Positions 20,232 through 31,673 of a stretch of 32,041 nucleotides of DNA are shown in pieces. A model generated the notes under the pieces. The model did no database searches. It had not been told where the DNA came from and saw only the letters and a list, made by a program, of their open reading frames with translations. The position numbers were made by a program, and so were the translations under genes. Origin of the DNA: Parachlorella kessleri (Eukaryota; Chlorophyta; Trebouxiophyceae; Chlorellales; Chlorellaceae); assembly GCA_001598975.1 (NCBI GenBank), contig BBXU01000954.1, forward strand, positions 1 through 32,041, in the 5' to 3' direction. Each line of letters begins with the position of its first letter. Positions within the stretch are counted from its first letter, which is position 1.

Positions 20232-23200
20232 ATGGAGGCATGCCTGTCATTAGCCGCTAGGCTGGAGGCTGGCTTCTCGCCTTCAAGTCATGGGGAAGAC
20301 GACATAAGCCTGTGGCAGGTAGCATGCTGCTGGGACCAAGCCTTGCAAGAGCTGGAACCAGTCCCAACTCAGAAGGACCTCTTCAGGTTGGTGGTGACTG
20401 TGTACTGGCTGTTTGACCTTTTTTGCAAGGCTTGCATCTTCCTCTGGGAGGTAAGGTGCATTGAGTTTTTGGACTGTACTATCCATGAGTCCACTAGTAG
20501 TCCATGAGTCTATAAGTGTCCATGATGAAAATCTCTATTCTTGCAGGCTGGCAGCCAAGCTTGCCAGTCGGCTTGCGCAAACTGAAACAGGATCAGCCAC
20601 AGAGGTAGCCAATAGCGCAGCAGGCCTGCCCGTCGCTTCTCGCCAGGCGTACTCCACAGCAGATGCTGCTGCCACAGCCGCCAAAGCAGCGCAGGGTCTT
20701 GCAACGCTTCTTGAGAAGCACACCTCCTCAGCCGACCCTGACCTGGTGCAGCACATAGCCGAGGGCGCTGCGGCAACGCTGTTGGGCTGCTGCATGCCCT
20801 CCACTGTGCTTCAGGCGCCCAGGGGCAGGCAGATAGCGGCAGCAGCTGAGCTGACAGTCAGGCTCCAGCGCTTGGTCTTTGAAAGCAGTCATTGCACACC
20901 CGCAGCACATTCTGCTCTGGCTCTGGCTCTTGGAAAGCCTGGCCTGCTGACCGAGTTGCTCCGCAGCGCAACCCAATGCCTAGCAGATAATGCAGGGCAG
21001 GGCGACCAAGGCAGGCACGCCTTGCGGAAGCATGCGGCTGCCATAGCTGTGACACTGTGGCAGGCAGGCCCGCTAGCTCCTGAGTTCAACAAGCTGGTCT
21101 CAGAGGTGGTGCTTATACAGGAGGTACTGCGCCAGGTAGTGCTGCCTGCCTTGGCAGACACTCTTCGGCTGCGGCTTCCATACAAAGGACTGCAACCCTG
21201 GGCGGACAGCATGGAGAGGCTCGTTGGCTTCCTCTTTGCCAGTGCTGTGAGACCTCATGTCCGGAAGGTCATGGCAGGTGATGCAGCCTGTCTAGGGCTA
21301 GCAATGCCAGCAGCAGCAACCACGGGTGGGCGCAGCCATGCAGCGGGAGTGGCACATGCGGCAGGTGCAGCGGCAACAGCGGGCGACACTCTGGTGATGG
21401 TTATTGCCGAGGGACTGGCAGACGCGCGTGCGGCCTGGCAAAAGGGCAGAAAGCCCGGCAGCATAAATAAAGGTGGTGAGGGAAGGCAGCAAGGGCCTAG
21501 CGCAGAGGCAAGCCAGGCTGCAGTTGCTCCCTTGGGTCAGATGGCCTTGCAGCTCACTTACCTGATGCAGCTACTGCCCTGCACAGTGGACCCGGAGCGG
21601 ATCCAAAAGGAGCAGCACAATCCGGGTAGTAGCGCAAGCAAGTGCAGTGCAAGCGGTGCCAGGAGCAGGAGCTGCTCGGCGGCTCCAGATGTACCCACCG
21701 CAGCGGGGTACAGCGTGCAGGGCACCACTATGCAGCCAGCCGTCCTGGCTTTTGTTGTTGGCACACGCGCAGCGGCCGCTGCCTTGCACGATGTGGTGGA
21801 TTGTGGCGGAGCGGCGCAGCTGGTTTGCAGTGTGGGCCACCTCTCACCAACCTGCCCAAAAGGAACTGAAACCATAGCTGCAGTCGCTTCACTTGATGCC
21901 GCTGTTTCCGCCTTCCACCGCTGGGAAGGCCAGGCGCTGCCGAGTGGCAGTTGGGTACCGGTGGATGCGGCAGTGACCTGCGCAGCAGCAGAGGCACTCA
22001 TCCGCCTGGCACCTAAGCTGCAGCAAGCTGCAGCAGGCCTGAACATGCCCCCTAGTGCGCCCACAGCGCCAAGGAACTTCCTCTTTACAGCGCACAGTTG
22101 GATCCTGGGGCTAGAGCACAGGCTGCCACCCAGAGACAGCGCAGAGGCGCAGCAGCAGGCTGCTTTATGTGGTCAGGAGGCAAGGCAGCCCCCTGTGACA
22201 GCCTCAGAAGCCCGAGCAGCTATGCTTCCTGCCCTTAATGCAGCTTTCAGCACAGTCAAGCTAGCCAACGCTGCTCGCAACATGCCAGCTCCCCAGGTTA
22301 GAACCATCTTTGGCAGCGCTGCGGACGCAGTGGAGCTGAGCGGCCTGATGGTACAGACAGCCATGGTGGTGGCTCATTACGTGGTGTCAGAGGCCTGCAC
22401 TGGGACCGGGTGGCCGGAGGATATCTACTGGTAGGTGTTCTCATCAGTGAACACAGCAGTGTTTGTAGAACCGTGCCCACCATGCAGATTGGAAGGTCGT
22501 ACGTGCGGCTTGCTGCCTGCTTCACTGCACGCGGCCCCCACCCCATTGGGGCACCTGCGTCGAGGGTGAGGCTTGAGGGCTACAATCCATGTCACCGCTA
22601 CTGTGCCTGCTGCCCTGGTCCGTGCAGCAAACTACAAGCATTCCAGGCGGCAGTGGCTGAGCTTGCAGCTCTGCATGCGTCTGACGCTGCGACACTGCTG
22701 TGTGGCTCTGGTGGTGTGGCCTGTGAGGACCCTGGTAGCCTGATTGGTGTGCTTCTTGGGCTGGCCAGCTCGGTGATGTACTACACGCCACCCAGCTCGC
22801 CGGCTAGGCTGCTCCTTGGGCCCACGACAGTGGAGACGGCCCTGCGGATGTTGCTGGTGGGTGGTGGGTGCTTGGAGGTAGGATCCTGAAGCTGCCCATG
22901 ATTTGCCAGTTTGGCAGGCATTCGCCAGCCGTCGTGGTGTTCCCTACTGTGCACCCATTTGCACAAGCAGGCTCTAGGTTAGTGCTGGTATGACACTGCC
23001 CTCAAAGTCAGAGAGGCATCATTCAGAGTGGCTGTACAGCTGGACATGCCCAGCCCCATGGCTGGCACATTCAAGGCAGGTCAAACCACATGTGCAGGCA
23101 AGAACGGATGTCGACATCACTGATGTCAGTGAGGAGGGCCTGGATACCTACAGCTTTTTAAACCATGTCGGCACACTGTTTGTCGAGACCCCTAGGTAAG

Positions 23201-24289
23201 CTAGGAGTCCAGTTTGGTAGAAAACACATGAGTTGTTCGTGCAGTGACTCGTTGATGCCTGTGACAGCAGATATCCACACCAATGCAGGGCCAAGGTGCG
23301 CATATCACTCTTGATTGTATTTGCTTCCAGAGTGTGCCTTGCCTGTTAACTTGCTGCAAGTCTGACGGTGTAGGCAAACAAGTGCCATTTTATTTCCACT
23401 TGCTGCTTTGTGCAGGCTGTGCGGCACGGTGGTGAGCAGTGGTGTCCTGGCAGATGGCGCCCTGTGGCTGGCAAGGCAGCTGGAGCAGGGGCGGCTGGCG
23501 CCTGAAAGTGCCAGCAGGCTGGCGGGGTGCTTCCGTAACCTCTTCTTACAGGCTGCCAGGAGCCTGGAGCAGCTGACCAGCGGGGGTGGGCCACAAGGCG
23601 CGCTGGTGGCAGCGGGCATGGCAGGGCTGATGGAGGAGCTGCATGGGGCCGCAGAGGCAGCACTGGGTGCAGGTATGTTGATAGAGGGAGTTGTATATAC
23701 GCATATATGCCAAGGTGTCAAGTTGCTATGTACACTAATCTGCAAGCCTGCAGCGATGCTGAAGGGGGGGGATCTATGCATTACAAAGCAGCAGACCTCC
23801 ACCCAGTTTAGTATATGTGTGTATGCCAGCTTTCGCATTGTGACAGATCGCACCCATTGCAGAAAGTCAGGACTCAACTGTCTGGCACTGACACTCAGAC
23901 GGTTCATAATGACTGCAGATCAGGCAACGCTTACGGCCCCTGGTTTCTGGACTGGCCTTGCAGCCCCAAGTGGGCTAGCATCTGTCCTGAAGGACCTGGC
24001 CACTCGCATTGTCAACCATTTGGCACATGACTCGACGGCAGTCCAGGAGGAAGAGATGGCACGCCTGCAGCTGGAGAGGATTTGTGCGTCCCTGCCCTGC
24101 GCCAACCTGGCCTGCACCAACCTTAGCGGCGCAAGTGAGGCTGAGCTGGGCAACGGCCGCACCTGCTCAGCCTGCAAGATGGTCAACTACTGCGGGGCAG
24201 AGTGCCAGCGAGCCTCGTGGGCTCAGCACAAGAAGGTGTGCCGCAAGATTCGTCAGCGGGTCCAAGCAGCCGTAGGAAACTTCAGCTAG
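20232..24289 (+). CDS. Unit D: intact MYND-finger tandem paralogue, 997 aa
   Basis: Exons 20232-20386, 20547-22430, 22628-22856, 23098-23195, 23416-23672 and 23919-24289 give 2,994 bases in one open frame with intron phases 2, 2, 0, 2, 1. The N-terminus is MEACLSLAARLEAGFS. Exon 2 (residues 52-680) holds the Ala/Leu-rich helical blocks, including VRPHVRKVMAGDAA, LQLTYLMQLLPCTV, WVPVDAAVTCAAAEALIRL and KLANAARNMPAPQ. The MYND finger lies at residues 935-982 with the standard ligand spacing, followed by a short basic tail (KIRQRVQAAVGNFS). Exon 4 is the longest of its kind in the array (98 bases). With unit B this is one of two copies with no visible lesion. Function is unknown; MYND suggests a protein-binding role. 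Confidence 0.86.
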
Positions 24290-24998
24290 CGGGGGTTCTG
24301 ATTATTAACAAAGCCAAAGTGGTTACCCGGTTTGGAGTCCTTTCGCGGATATATATGAGATCGCAACACTCCTGGGCTGGGGCACGACCTAGGGCTGTGG
24401 GATGCAGAGTTGGCTGTAGCTATGTTGACACAGCCAGTCGCTGGGTAATAAGCTTCACATCTGCATCTGTGGTTGGCTTGCTTATTAGATGTAGTGGGGC
24501 GGCGGCAAAGGACTATTTGGAGTGGCAGATACAGCCTGGCGGCTCATCTTTGGCAACGATGCTTTTGCCTTTTGCCTCTCAGTCTAACAAACCTCAGCTG
24601 GCCCGTGACGTGATCATGCAGAGGTTGAGAGGTATGCCTCCATAATGCCATGACGAGGAATCCCTGGGGGTGTGGCAAAGTCCCTCACAGTCGCAGCAAA
24701 TCAGCCAGTTACAAAGCTTAGGGGACGACTAGTACTCTGAAGCCTTCTGACGATTAGTGTTACCATATTGCATCGGTACAAGAAGCTGCGCTGTGAAGCC
24801 CTGGGACTGGGGCAGCACTTTCAACACCTACCATCTGCTCATGATGACAGGCGCTCATGAGTTGAAATCGTATCATGCTATGCTTGCTGTCAATTGGCTT
24901 GCAAGTGACCCGCATACACATAATATAACATTTTTTGTTTTTTTAAGAGTCATAATAATAAACGGGTGGGTTGCTCTCATCAAGCCAGTCGGGGCATC
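24290..24998. other. Intergenic region between units D and E
   Basis: I see no TGTAA signal. An AT-rich patch with ATATAA (24923-24928) lies about 75 bases before the unit E start and is a weak TATA candidate. An open stretch continues past the unit D stop in another frame but resembles nothing and lacks gene structure. Confidence 0.5.
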
Positions 24999-26872
24999 AT
25001 GCAGGCGTGCCTGTCAGCGTTGGCCGAACTAAAGGCCCGTATCTCGTTACCCCTTAACGATATCAAGGCCACCGCAGCCCTTTGGGAGGCGGCCTGCGGC
25101 TGGGACAACGCTTTGAAGGGATGTAAGCCGCCGCAAGCACAAAAGCACCTGCTCAGGTGGGTCCATAAGTGGTCGGACCTTGGCTGATGGAGTATGACTT
25201 CCTCCCTGGAGGCAGCCCTGCTTGGGTTTGCTGCAAACCGGGGCAAAGCTGCTGCAGGGCGGCTGCAGAAGTGGCCAGCCTGCTTGGCCCAACACTGGCC
25301 AAGGCAGAAAGACTTCCAACGGAAGCAAGTGAAGCCCCACAAGCTAGGAGGGAAGGTGACTTGTCCTCCGTCAGTCCCCACCGCATAAGAGCCAGCATTG
25401 CCGCATCAGTACTCGTGACAGCAGACGGCTTGACCAAGCTCTTGTTCCAACAATGGATAGCAGCAGACGCGGCTTTGCTGCAGCGCATGGCAGATGGGAT
25501 CACAGCAGCAGTGATCTGCCACAGCATGCCAGCAGCGTTGAGGCAGAATATCGAGGAAACAGAGGCTGTGACAGGCCTGGCAAGAACGCTTCTGAGGGGG
25601 GGCATCGAGGCTGCGAGCTCCTCACCGCCAGTTCACCGGGCCATGGCACAAGCTGTGAGCAAACCTGGCTTAGTGGTGGGACTGCTTCGCGGAACACTTG
25701 AAATTCTCCAGGCCAGGCCAGAGAGCAGCGCAAGCCGGCGCGTCGTGCTATGCCATGCCACCATAGCCGCTTTTTCCTTAGTGGAAAACCTGCTAAGCGA
25801 TGAGCTGAGCAGGCTGGCGGCAGATAATCAGCTTATGCAGCAGCTGCTGGGCTTGGTGGTGCTGCCCTGCTTTGCAAATGCTTTGCAAATTTGCTACAGC
25901 CCAGTTCTGTAATGCTAGACCAGCCTGGTTGGGGTACCGTTTTGATAGGTATCCTCAACTTCTTGCGTGCCGAGCCCATCAGGCACCATGCAAGGAGCCT
26001 TCTGGCAAGGGCAGCACCACCTCTTGGCTTGGCAGCATGGACCCGCGACATCCCAGCTGCTGTAGCAGCAGCCGCAGCAGCTCCAGCAGAAGCACAAGGC
26101 AGTGCTACGCTCGGTGGCAACCTGGTGCTGATGTGTATGAAGGTCCGGGCACAGCAGCGCGCTTCGTGGCACCAGGGGCGCAAGGCTGCAGAACGCAAGT
26201 CAGAGCACAGCACGCAACAGCGGCAGCTCAAAACCCAGGCTACAGAAATTGCTGGGCTGGGTTGTTTGCTTTCCCAACTCTTGCAGCTGCTGCCTTGTAC
26301 TCTGGACAGCGAGCAGGCACAAGCACATAAGGATGACTATTTTCAGCGACTCAGCAGCAGTCTAGCCAGCAGCACCAGCGTTGGGGGTCCTTGTCAGGCC
26401 TCAACTATGATGACCGTGCAGCATGTTGCTCCGGAGTGGGCAGGCAAGGCGGCTGAGGCGGTGTTCCTCCAAGGCGTTGTTGCTGTGGCGGCTGCTTTGC
26501 TTTACCTAAAGGAGAGAGGCGCGGGGTGCCACAACTTGCCTGCAACATGGACGACCTGCCCCTCCCAGATGCCAGCAGCGGAGCAGGGTGGGACGCAGCA
26601 GTGGCAGTCTGCTGCCTTGGCGACAGCTTGATAGCCTTCCAGTGCTGGGCAGAGGGCACCCTGGAGCCTGCGGTTGTCCGCTGGGTGCCGGCTGACCTGG
26701 CAGCAACGTGCGCTGCTGCAGAGGCCCTGATGCGTTTGGCCCCGCAGTTGCAGCAGGGGCAACGGGGGATGTGCTGTGGCTCGAACGGGGCACCGCGCAA
26801 CCTGCTCTGTGTGGCGGGCAGGTGGATTGAGGCTGTGCGCCAACGGCTGTCATCAGCGAATGCCCACAAGGG

Positions 26873-26895
26873 GCAGCAGCAGCAGCAGCAGCAGA
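26873..26895 (+). repeat. (CAG)n run in unit E exon 2
   Basis: About seven CAG/GCA units are read as Gln between KG and SVYTTEA. The equivalent position in other units holds different low-complexity residues, so this is a variable linker. Confidence 0.85.
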
Positions 26896-28495
26896 GCGTT
26901 TATACCACCGAGGCCCTGACAGTGCCCCAAGCCCGCGCAGCCCTGCTCCCCGCCATCCACGCAGCCACCACCGCTGTCAAGCTGGCTCATGTCAGCCAAG
27001 ATATACCAACGGCACATAAGGGAGTCCTTTTCGAAAACCAGCAAATCATGATCATGACTTGTGCTTCAGCCATTTTGGCAGCCAGCTCCGTGGTGTCTTC
27101 ATTACTCAAGCAGGCGTACCCTGAGTGCGAGCCAGAGGGAGTAGCCTTGGACATCCAGAGGTGGGTTGCGCCTAGAGGTAGCGATTTTGCAACTGGGCAT
27201 GCATTGACCCCTTACGGATGTTGCTGTCCACTCTGTGTGCTTCGTGCCCAGCATACCCACCCAGAGTGCAATGGCACCATGTGGATTGCTTTGCAACCTA
27301 TACCAACTTGTGCACCACAATAAGAGCTTTATGCTGCACTATACCGCTTCCCAGCGAGCCCTTCTTGACGATTAAAGGGCAGGCCATTGGTGCAGGTGCC
27401 CAGCGCCGTGTAAACGTGTCCTTCTGATTCAGTTTTTGCTCCGTTCTTCTGCAGGAAAGTGGAAGCCCTAGAAGTGTCCATACTCGATGCGACCGGCATC
27501 CTTGCCAGGGATGCGACATTGCTAGTATCTGGTGCTGCTGATTTGGCCTGTTTGCACCCTGGAGCGGTGATGAGCCTCATTCTTGACTTGACCAGACTCG
27601 CAATACAGACCAGCCCTCCTAGCAAGCCTGCATCAGTGCTCCTGGCCCCGGCAGTGATGGAAGCAGGGCTGCGCTTGCTGCTGGTACGTCATTCTACGCA
27701 CATCAGGTCATGCTCTGCTGCTGGCTCAGGTATAGCTGTGAGGTGGTGCTGTTGTCATGAAACATGCTAAGATGTGCAGCTTTGTGTTGGCATCTGCTTG
27801 CTGCAGAGGTTGGCTGGAAGTTCCAAGCGACTGTCAACGGCTGCATGTCACCTGTGCAGGCCAGATATGGGCTTGCCAAGGGTGATCTGACGCCCTACCA
27901 TTTCTGGATATTCGCTGGCAAGGCCCTGCTGGAGGATCCGTGGTGGATGCAGTTTGAGTTTATTATTTTTCCTGGCAGCCAAGCTTGAGCCTCCACCTCC
28001 ACAGTCCAGTCTAAATGGCAATCAACTCAATCTCATTTGCACTTCTGCTTGTAGGATCCCCCTTATATGCCGGTTGCAAGCTGTGGCCCACGCATGCGTT
28101 CTTCATTGGGTTCTGCTTTACTTGCTTGCTATCATGAAGCCCTCGATTGCTTTGCTGTGTGCAGGCTGTGCGCCAAGGTGGTTGGAAGCGGGGTCCTGGC
28201 AGACAGCGCTGCCTGGCTAGCGAGGCAGCTGGAGCAGGCGCAGCTGTCCCCTCATGCGGCCAAAAGGCTGGCAGCCTGCTAGACGTCCTTATCAATGATT
28301 GCATCGGGGGCTTGGCCCAGCTGGCTGGTGGGCAGCGGGTGCAGGCAGCTGGCAACCCAGGAACCCAGAGGCTGGAGGGCATGCCTTTGCTGATGGCGGT
28401 GTTAAAGCGTGGCTTTCAAGGAGCGGGTGCAGCGAGGATAGGGTCAGGTGTGTGCTCCCAGGCATGATGCCTGTTACTTGGCGCGTGCTGGCGGC

Positions 28496-28852
28496 TTTTT
28501 GAATAGATCAATCAATTAATCAATAACGCTTCCCACAGCAGCAGACTGTGCCGTAGATGCGTCGTGTCTGGCGCAAAAACCTAAGACTAGGACACTAAAC
28601 ATACACATTGGGACTTGTGGGGCAAGAGAAGAGGAGTAAAGAAGTAATGAGGTAAGTAGTTTGGTCAGTTATGTTCATGTTCAGGTCTGTTATGGTAAGC
28701 AGATTCAGGTTTTGGCCTGCCGCACAGCCTCGTTCCACTTTGCTCTATCAACAGCCAGCCGCCGCCACGAGGTTGCTATGCCCTTGCTGCGCACGTCCGC
28801 CCGCAGCACATCCTCCCTCAGCCGCACAAGGGGCCTCCTGTTTTTTGAACAG
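28496..28852 (-). mobile_element. 5'-truncated LINE (non-LTR retrotransposon) fragment with probable target-site duplication
   Basis: On the minus strand, 28841-28705 encodes the end of a LINE protein: RRPLVRLREDVLRADVRSKG is followed by WRRLAVDRAKWNEAV and a stop at 28705. This fits the common LINE C-terminal pattern of GRP, then D-V-x2-D, G, and W-x2-LAxDRxxW. About 200 bases of 3' UTR follow, ending in a TTGATT-like repeat tail (28510-28527). The insert is bounded by TTTTTGAATAG (28496-28506) and TTTTTGAACAG (28842-28852), eleven bases with one mismatch, as expected of target-primed insertion. It lies in intron 5 of unit E, antisense to the gene. The family cannot be named. Confidence 0.72.
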
Positions 28853-29400
28853 AGTACATAAGCATCTCCAACGCTGCACCAAGGCCACTGCCACAGGCCA
28901 GATGGACGCCGGACTGGCAAGCACCGTAAATGAAGCGAATTGCGAGTTGTGGGTTGACGGCTCGTATTTGGGTCTACCCATGCAGGCCAATCAGAGCTTG
29001 AGAACGCTGGTTACTGGAGGGACCTGGCTACCAAAGGGGTTGGAATTGTCTTAATGGCGCTAGCCCCTGCTGTTGCCAGGAGTTCTACCGGGCCAGCAAC
29101 TGGAGACAGCTTGGCAACCCAGGAGGAAGACCTGGCCCGCTTGCGCGCGCAGCTTGCAACAACTCTGTCCCACCGGGCCTGCGCTTACCTGGCATGCACA
29201 AACATGAGCGGTGCCAGTGAGGGTGAGCTGGCCAGGGTCCACCGCTGCTCTGGCTGCAAGGCGGTCAGCTACTGCGGGGTGCGCTGCCAGAGGGCCGCAT
29301 GGAAATGCGAGCATAAGCTGGTGTGCAGTAAGCTGCGGATAACCAAGGGAGCGTGAAGGACTGTCTCCTCCTTGTTTGAACTGGCGTTTCAGTTTAAAGC

Positions 29401-29405
29401 TGTAA
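29401..29405 (+). terminator. Candidate polyadenylation signal TGTAA of unit E
   Basis: Located 45 bases after the unit E stop codon, matching the volvocine polyadenylation signal. Confidence 0.5.
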
Positions 29406-29741
29406 TGGGCAAGGCCTTATGCATATGGTGCAAGTTGGGTGCATTACATCGGCCTGGTGTCCCGCTTAAAACCAAACTCTATAACTGCTCACAGCTTGCC
29501 TACAGCTATGGAAGGGTGACACTCAGACCCTGACAGATGCAACCAAGTAGAGAATGAGAAAGTGCAAGAGACTGACTCCTAGGGCTCTTCCTCATTGTCA
29601 ACTGGCAGACTGCCCATTGACGGACACGTGGTCCTCCCACAACCTATATGCATATGTACAGCGGTCTAATTACTATGGCCAGCTGGCCATGGCTCATGGG
29701 TTGAGATTGTTCCATGCCATGCTTCCCGCCAAGATGAATCC

Positions 29742-29748
29742 TATATAA
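29742..29748 (+). promoter_or_regulatory. Candidate TATA box of unit F
   Basis: TATATAA lies 95 bases before the ATG at 29843. The homologous spacer before unit D does not keep this string. Confidence 0.4.
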
Positions 29749-29842
29749 CCCTATTGACAGGGGACAACAGTGGCTACTTTTAGTTTCGATTAATGACGGG
29801 TGGTCAGCCTCCCCATGTCTCATCAAGCCAGGGCGGTGCACC

Positions 29843-31673
29843 ATGAACGCGTGCCTGCCGGCTTTGGCCAAACTGAAGGGCAAAATCCTGTCGGCCTTTA
29901 CCGATACCAAGGCTACCACAGTCCTTTGGGAGGCAGCCTGCGGCTGGGAGGAAGCTGTAAACAAGCTAGAGCCGACTCAAGAACAAGACCAGCTGCTCAG
30001 GTATGATGGCATGACGCCCCAAGCCTGACCGTTTGCTGCAGAACCACACCCCCCTGGGGCAGCCCTGCGTTGCTGCAAGCCTGAGGCAGGGTGAAACTGC
30101 TGCAGGGCGGCGGCAGAGGTGGCCAGCCTGCTTGCCCCAACCATGGCTAAGGCAGCAAGGCTTGGTGCACCAGGAGCGGGTGAAGCTCCACCAGCTGGCA
30201 AGGCCTGTGACTCATCCTCCGTTGCCCAGCGCACGAGGGCAAGCATTGCCGCATCAGTAGCCAAGGCAGCAGACGGCCTGACGCAGCTCCTGTTAAGACA
30301 GTCAGCAGCGGCCGACCCGGCCTTGCTGCAGTCTCTGGCAGATGGGATAACTGCAGCAGTGCTTTGCCACAACATGCCAGCACCGTTGGGGCAGTACCCC
30401 AGGCATCTAGAGGCAGTGATGTGCCTGGCAACCACGCTGCTGGAGGGGGCCATGTGCGCTGCGAACTCCTCACCGCCAGCCCACCGTGCCTTGGCACAAG
30501 CTGTGAGCAGACCTGGCCTTGTGGTGGGACTGCTTCACGGCACTGTTGAGAGCCTGGGCGCTGTCGCAGGGGGGAAGAGCAGTCCAAGCCAGCAGAACTC
30601 TCAGTGTTATGCCACCAGGATTACTCTTTCCTTGATAGAAAAGCTGCTGGCCAGTGAGCTTGGCAGGCTGGCGGCAGACGAGCAGCTTGTGCAGCAGCTG
30701 CTGCGCCTAGTGGTGCTGCCCAACTTTGCGGACTTGCTGAACAACCGGACAAGAATGCCGGACAAGCCCCTATTGGACTCTACTCTGGCAGGCATTCTTA
30801 GGTTCCTGCGCACCGATCCCATCAGGCCCCATGCAAGGAGCCTTCTGGCAAGAGTGGCACCCCCTTTGGGCTCGGCAGCATGGACCCAGGACATCCCAGC
30901 TGCAGTAGCAGCAGCCGCAGCGGCACCAGCAGAAGCACAAGGCAGTGCTACGCTCGGTGGCAACCTGGTGCTGATGCTAATGGAGGTCCTTGCAGAGCAG
31001 CGCGCTTCATGGCACCGGGGGCGCAAGGCTGCAGAGCGCAAGTCGGAGCACAGCGCGGCACATCGGCAGCTTGAAGCCCAGGCTGCAGCAGTGGCCAACC
31101 TGGGGTGTTTGCTCCCCCAACTCTTACAATACCTGCCTTGTGCTCTGGACATTGAACAGGCACATGCACTACATGACGACTATGACCACCGCCTCAGCAG
31201 CAGTCGAGCCAGCGGCACCAGCATTGGGGGTCTTTGTCGGGCCTCAACAATGATGACGGTGCAGCACGCTGCTCCAGAGTGGGCAGGCAGGGCAGCTGAG
31301 GCAGTGTTCCTCAAAGGTGTTGTTGCACTGGCGGCTGCCTTGCTGGACCTGAAGGACAGCGGCGCGGTGCACCAGCTCGTCTACAACACCGATGACCTGC
31401 CTCCGCCGGAAAGTAGCGATGAGGACGTTGCGCGAGACGCAGCAGTGGCAGTCTGGTGCCTGTGTGGCAGCCTGGCAGCCTTCCAGTGCTGGGCGGAGGG
31501 CACCCTGGATCCTGCAGCTGTCCGGTGGGTGCCGGCTGACCTACCAGCAACGTGCGCTGCTGTAGAGGCCCTCATGAGTTTGGCTTCGCAGATGCAGCAG
31601 GGGCAACGGGGGATGTGCTGTGACTGGAAGAGAGCGCCACGCATCCTGCAATGGACAGCGAGCAGGTGGATTG
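29843..31673 (+). pseudogene. Unit F: MYND-finger tandem paralogue cut in exon 2 by a LINE
   Basis: Exon 1 is 29843-30000 (MNACLPALAKLKGKILSAF) and exon 2 begins at 30106 (RAAAEVASLLAPTM). The frame stays open to about 31673 and includes IRPHARSLLARVAPPLG, GSATLGGNLVLMLMEVLAEQ and RWVPADLPATCAAVEALMSL. It is closest to unit E over this range. Homology to unit E ends abruptly after ASRWI at about 31673, where unit E continues with EAVRQRL but this copy enters a retroelement reading frame. The remaining roughly 400 codons with the MYND finger are displaced beyond the window or lost. Up to the break there are no frameshifts or stops, so the interruption seems to be the first disabling event visible here. 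The gene frame then ends at a TGA at 31790. Confidence 0.78.

Larger units (their letters stand above)
24999..29356 (+). pseudogene. Unit E: MYND-finger tandem paralogue with three frameshifts and a retroelement in intron 5
   Basis: Exons by homology are 24999-25156, 25258-27160, 27455-27683, 27860-27939, 28165-28447 and 28986-29356. The start is MQACLSALAELKARIS. Lesions: about four bases missing near 25890 relative to unit C, leading to TAA at 25910; two extra G in the GGGG run at 26523-26526 relative to unit F; one base lost near 28278, giving TAG at 28280. Each exits the reading frame, although the three sum to a multiple of three. Exon 4 has lost one codon at its donor (GAT CC|GTGG). The last exon is open and encodes a MYND finger with the x8-His spacing of unit C. 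Intron 5 (538 bases) carries a LINE fragment. Probably a pseudogene, unless some indels are assembly errors. Confidence 0.78.
29357..29842. other. Intergenic region between units E and F, homologous to the C-D spacer
   Basis: It contains a TGTAA signal at 29401-29405 and a TATATAA box at 29742-29748. Blocks at about 29470-29560 and 29560-29720 match the C-D spacer collinearly. No coding exon is supported. Confidence 0.7.

Noticed and set aside
20482..20530. Repeated TCCATGAGTC motif in intron 1 of unit D
   Set aside because: Two or three short imperfect copies only; too little to call a repeat element.
24290..24645. Open frame continuing beyond the unit D stop
   Set aside because: It has no recognisable homology, no paralogue equivalent and no splice structure; treated as spacer.
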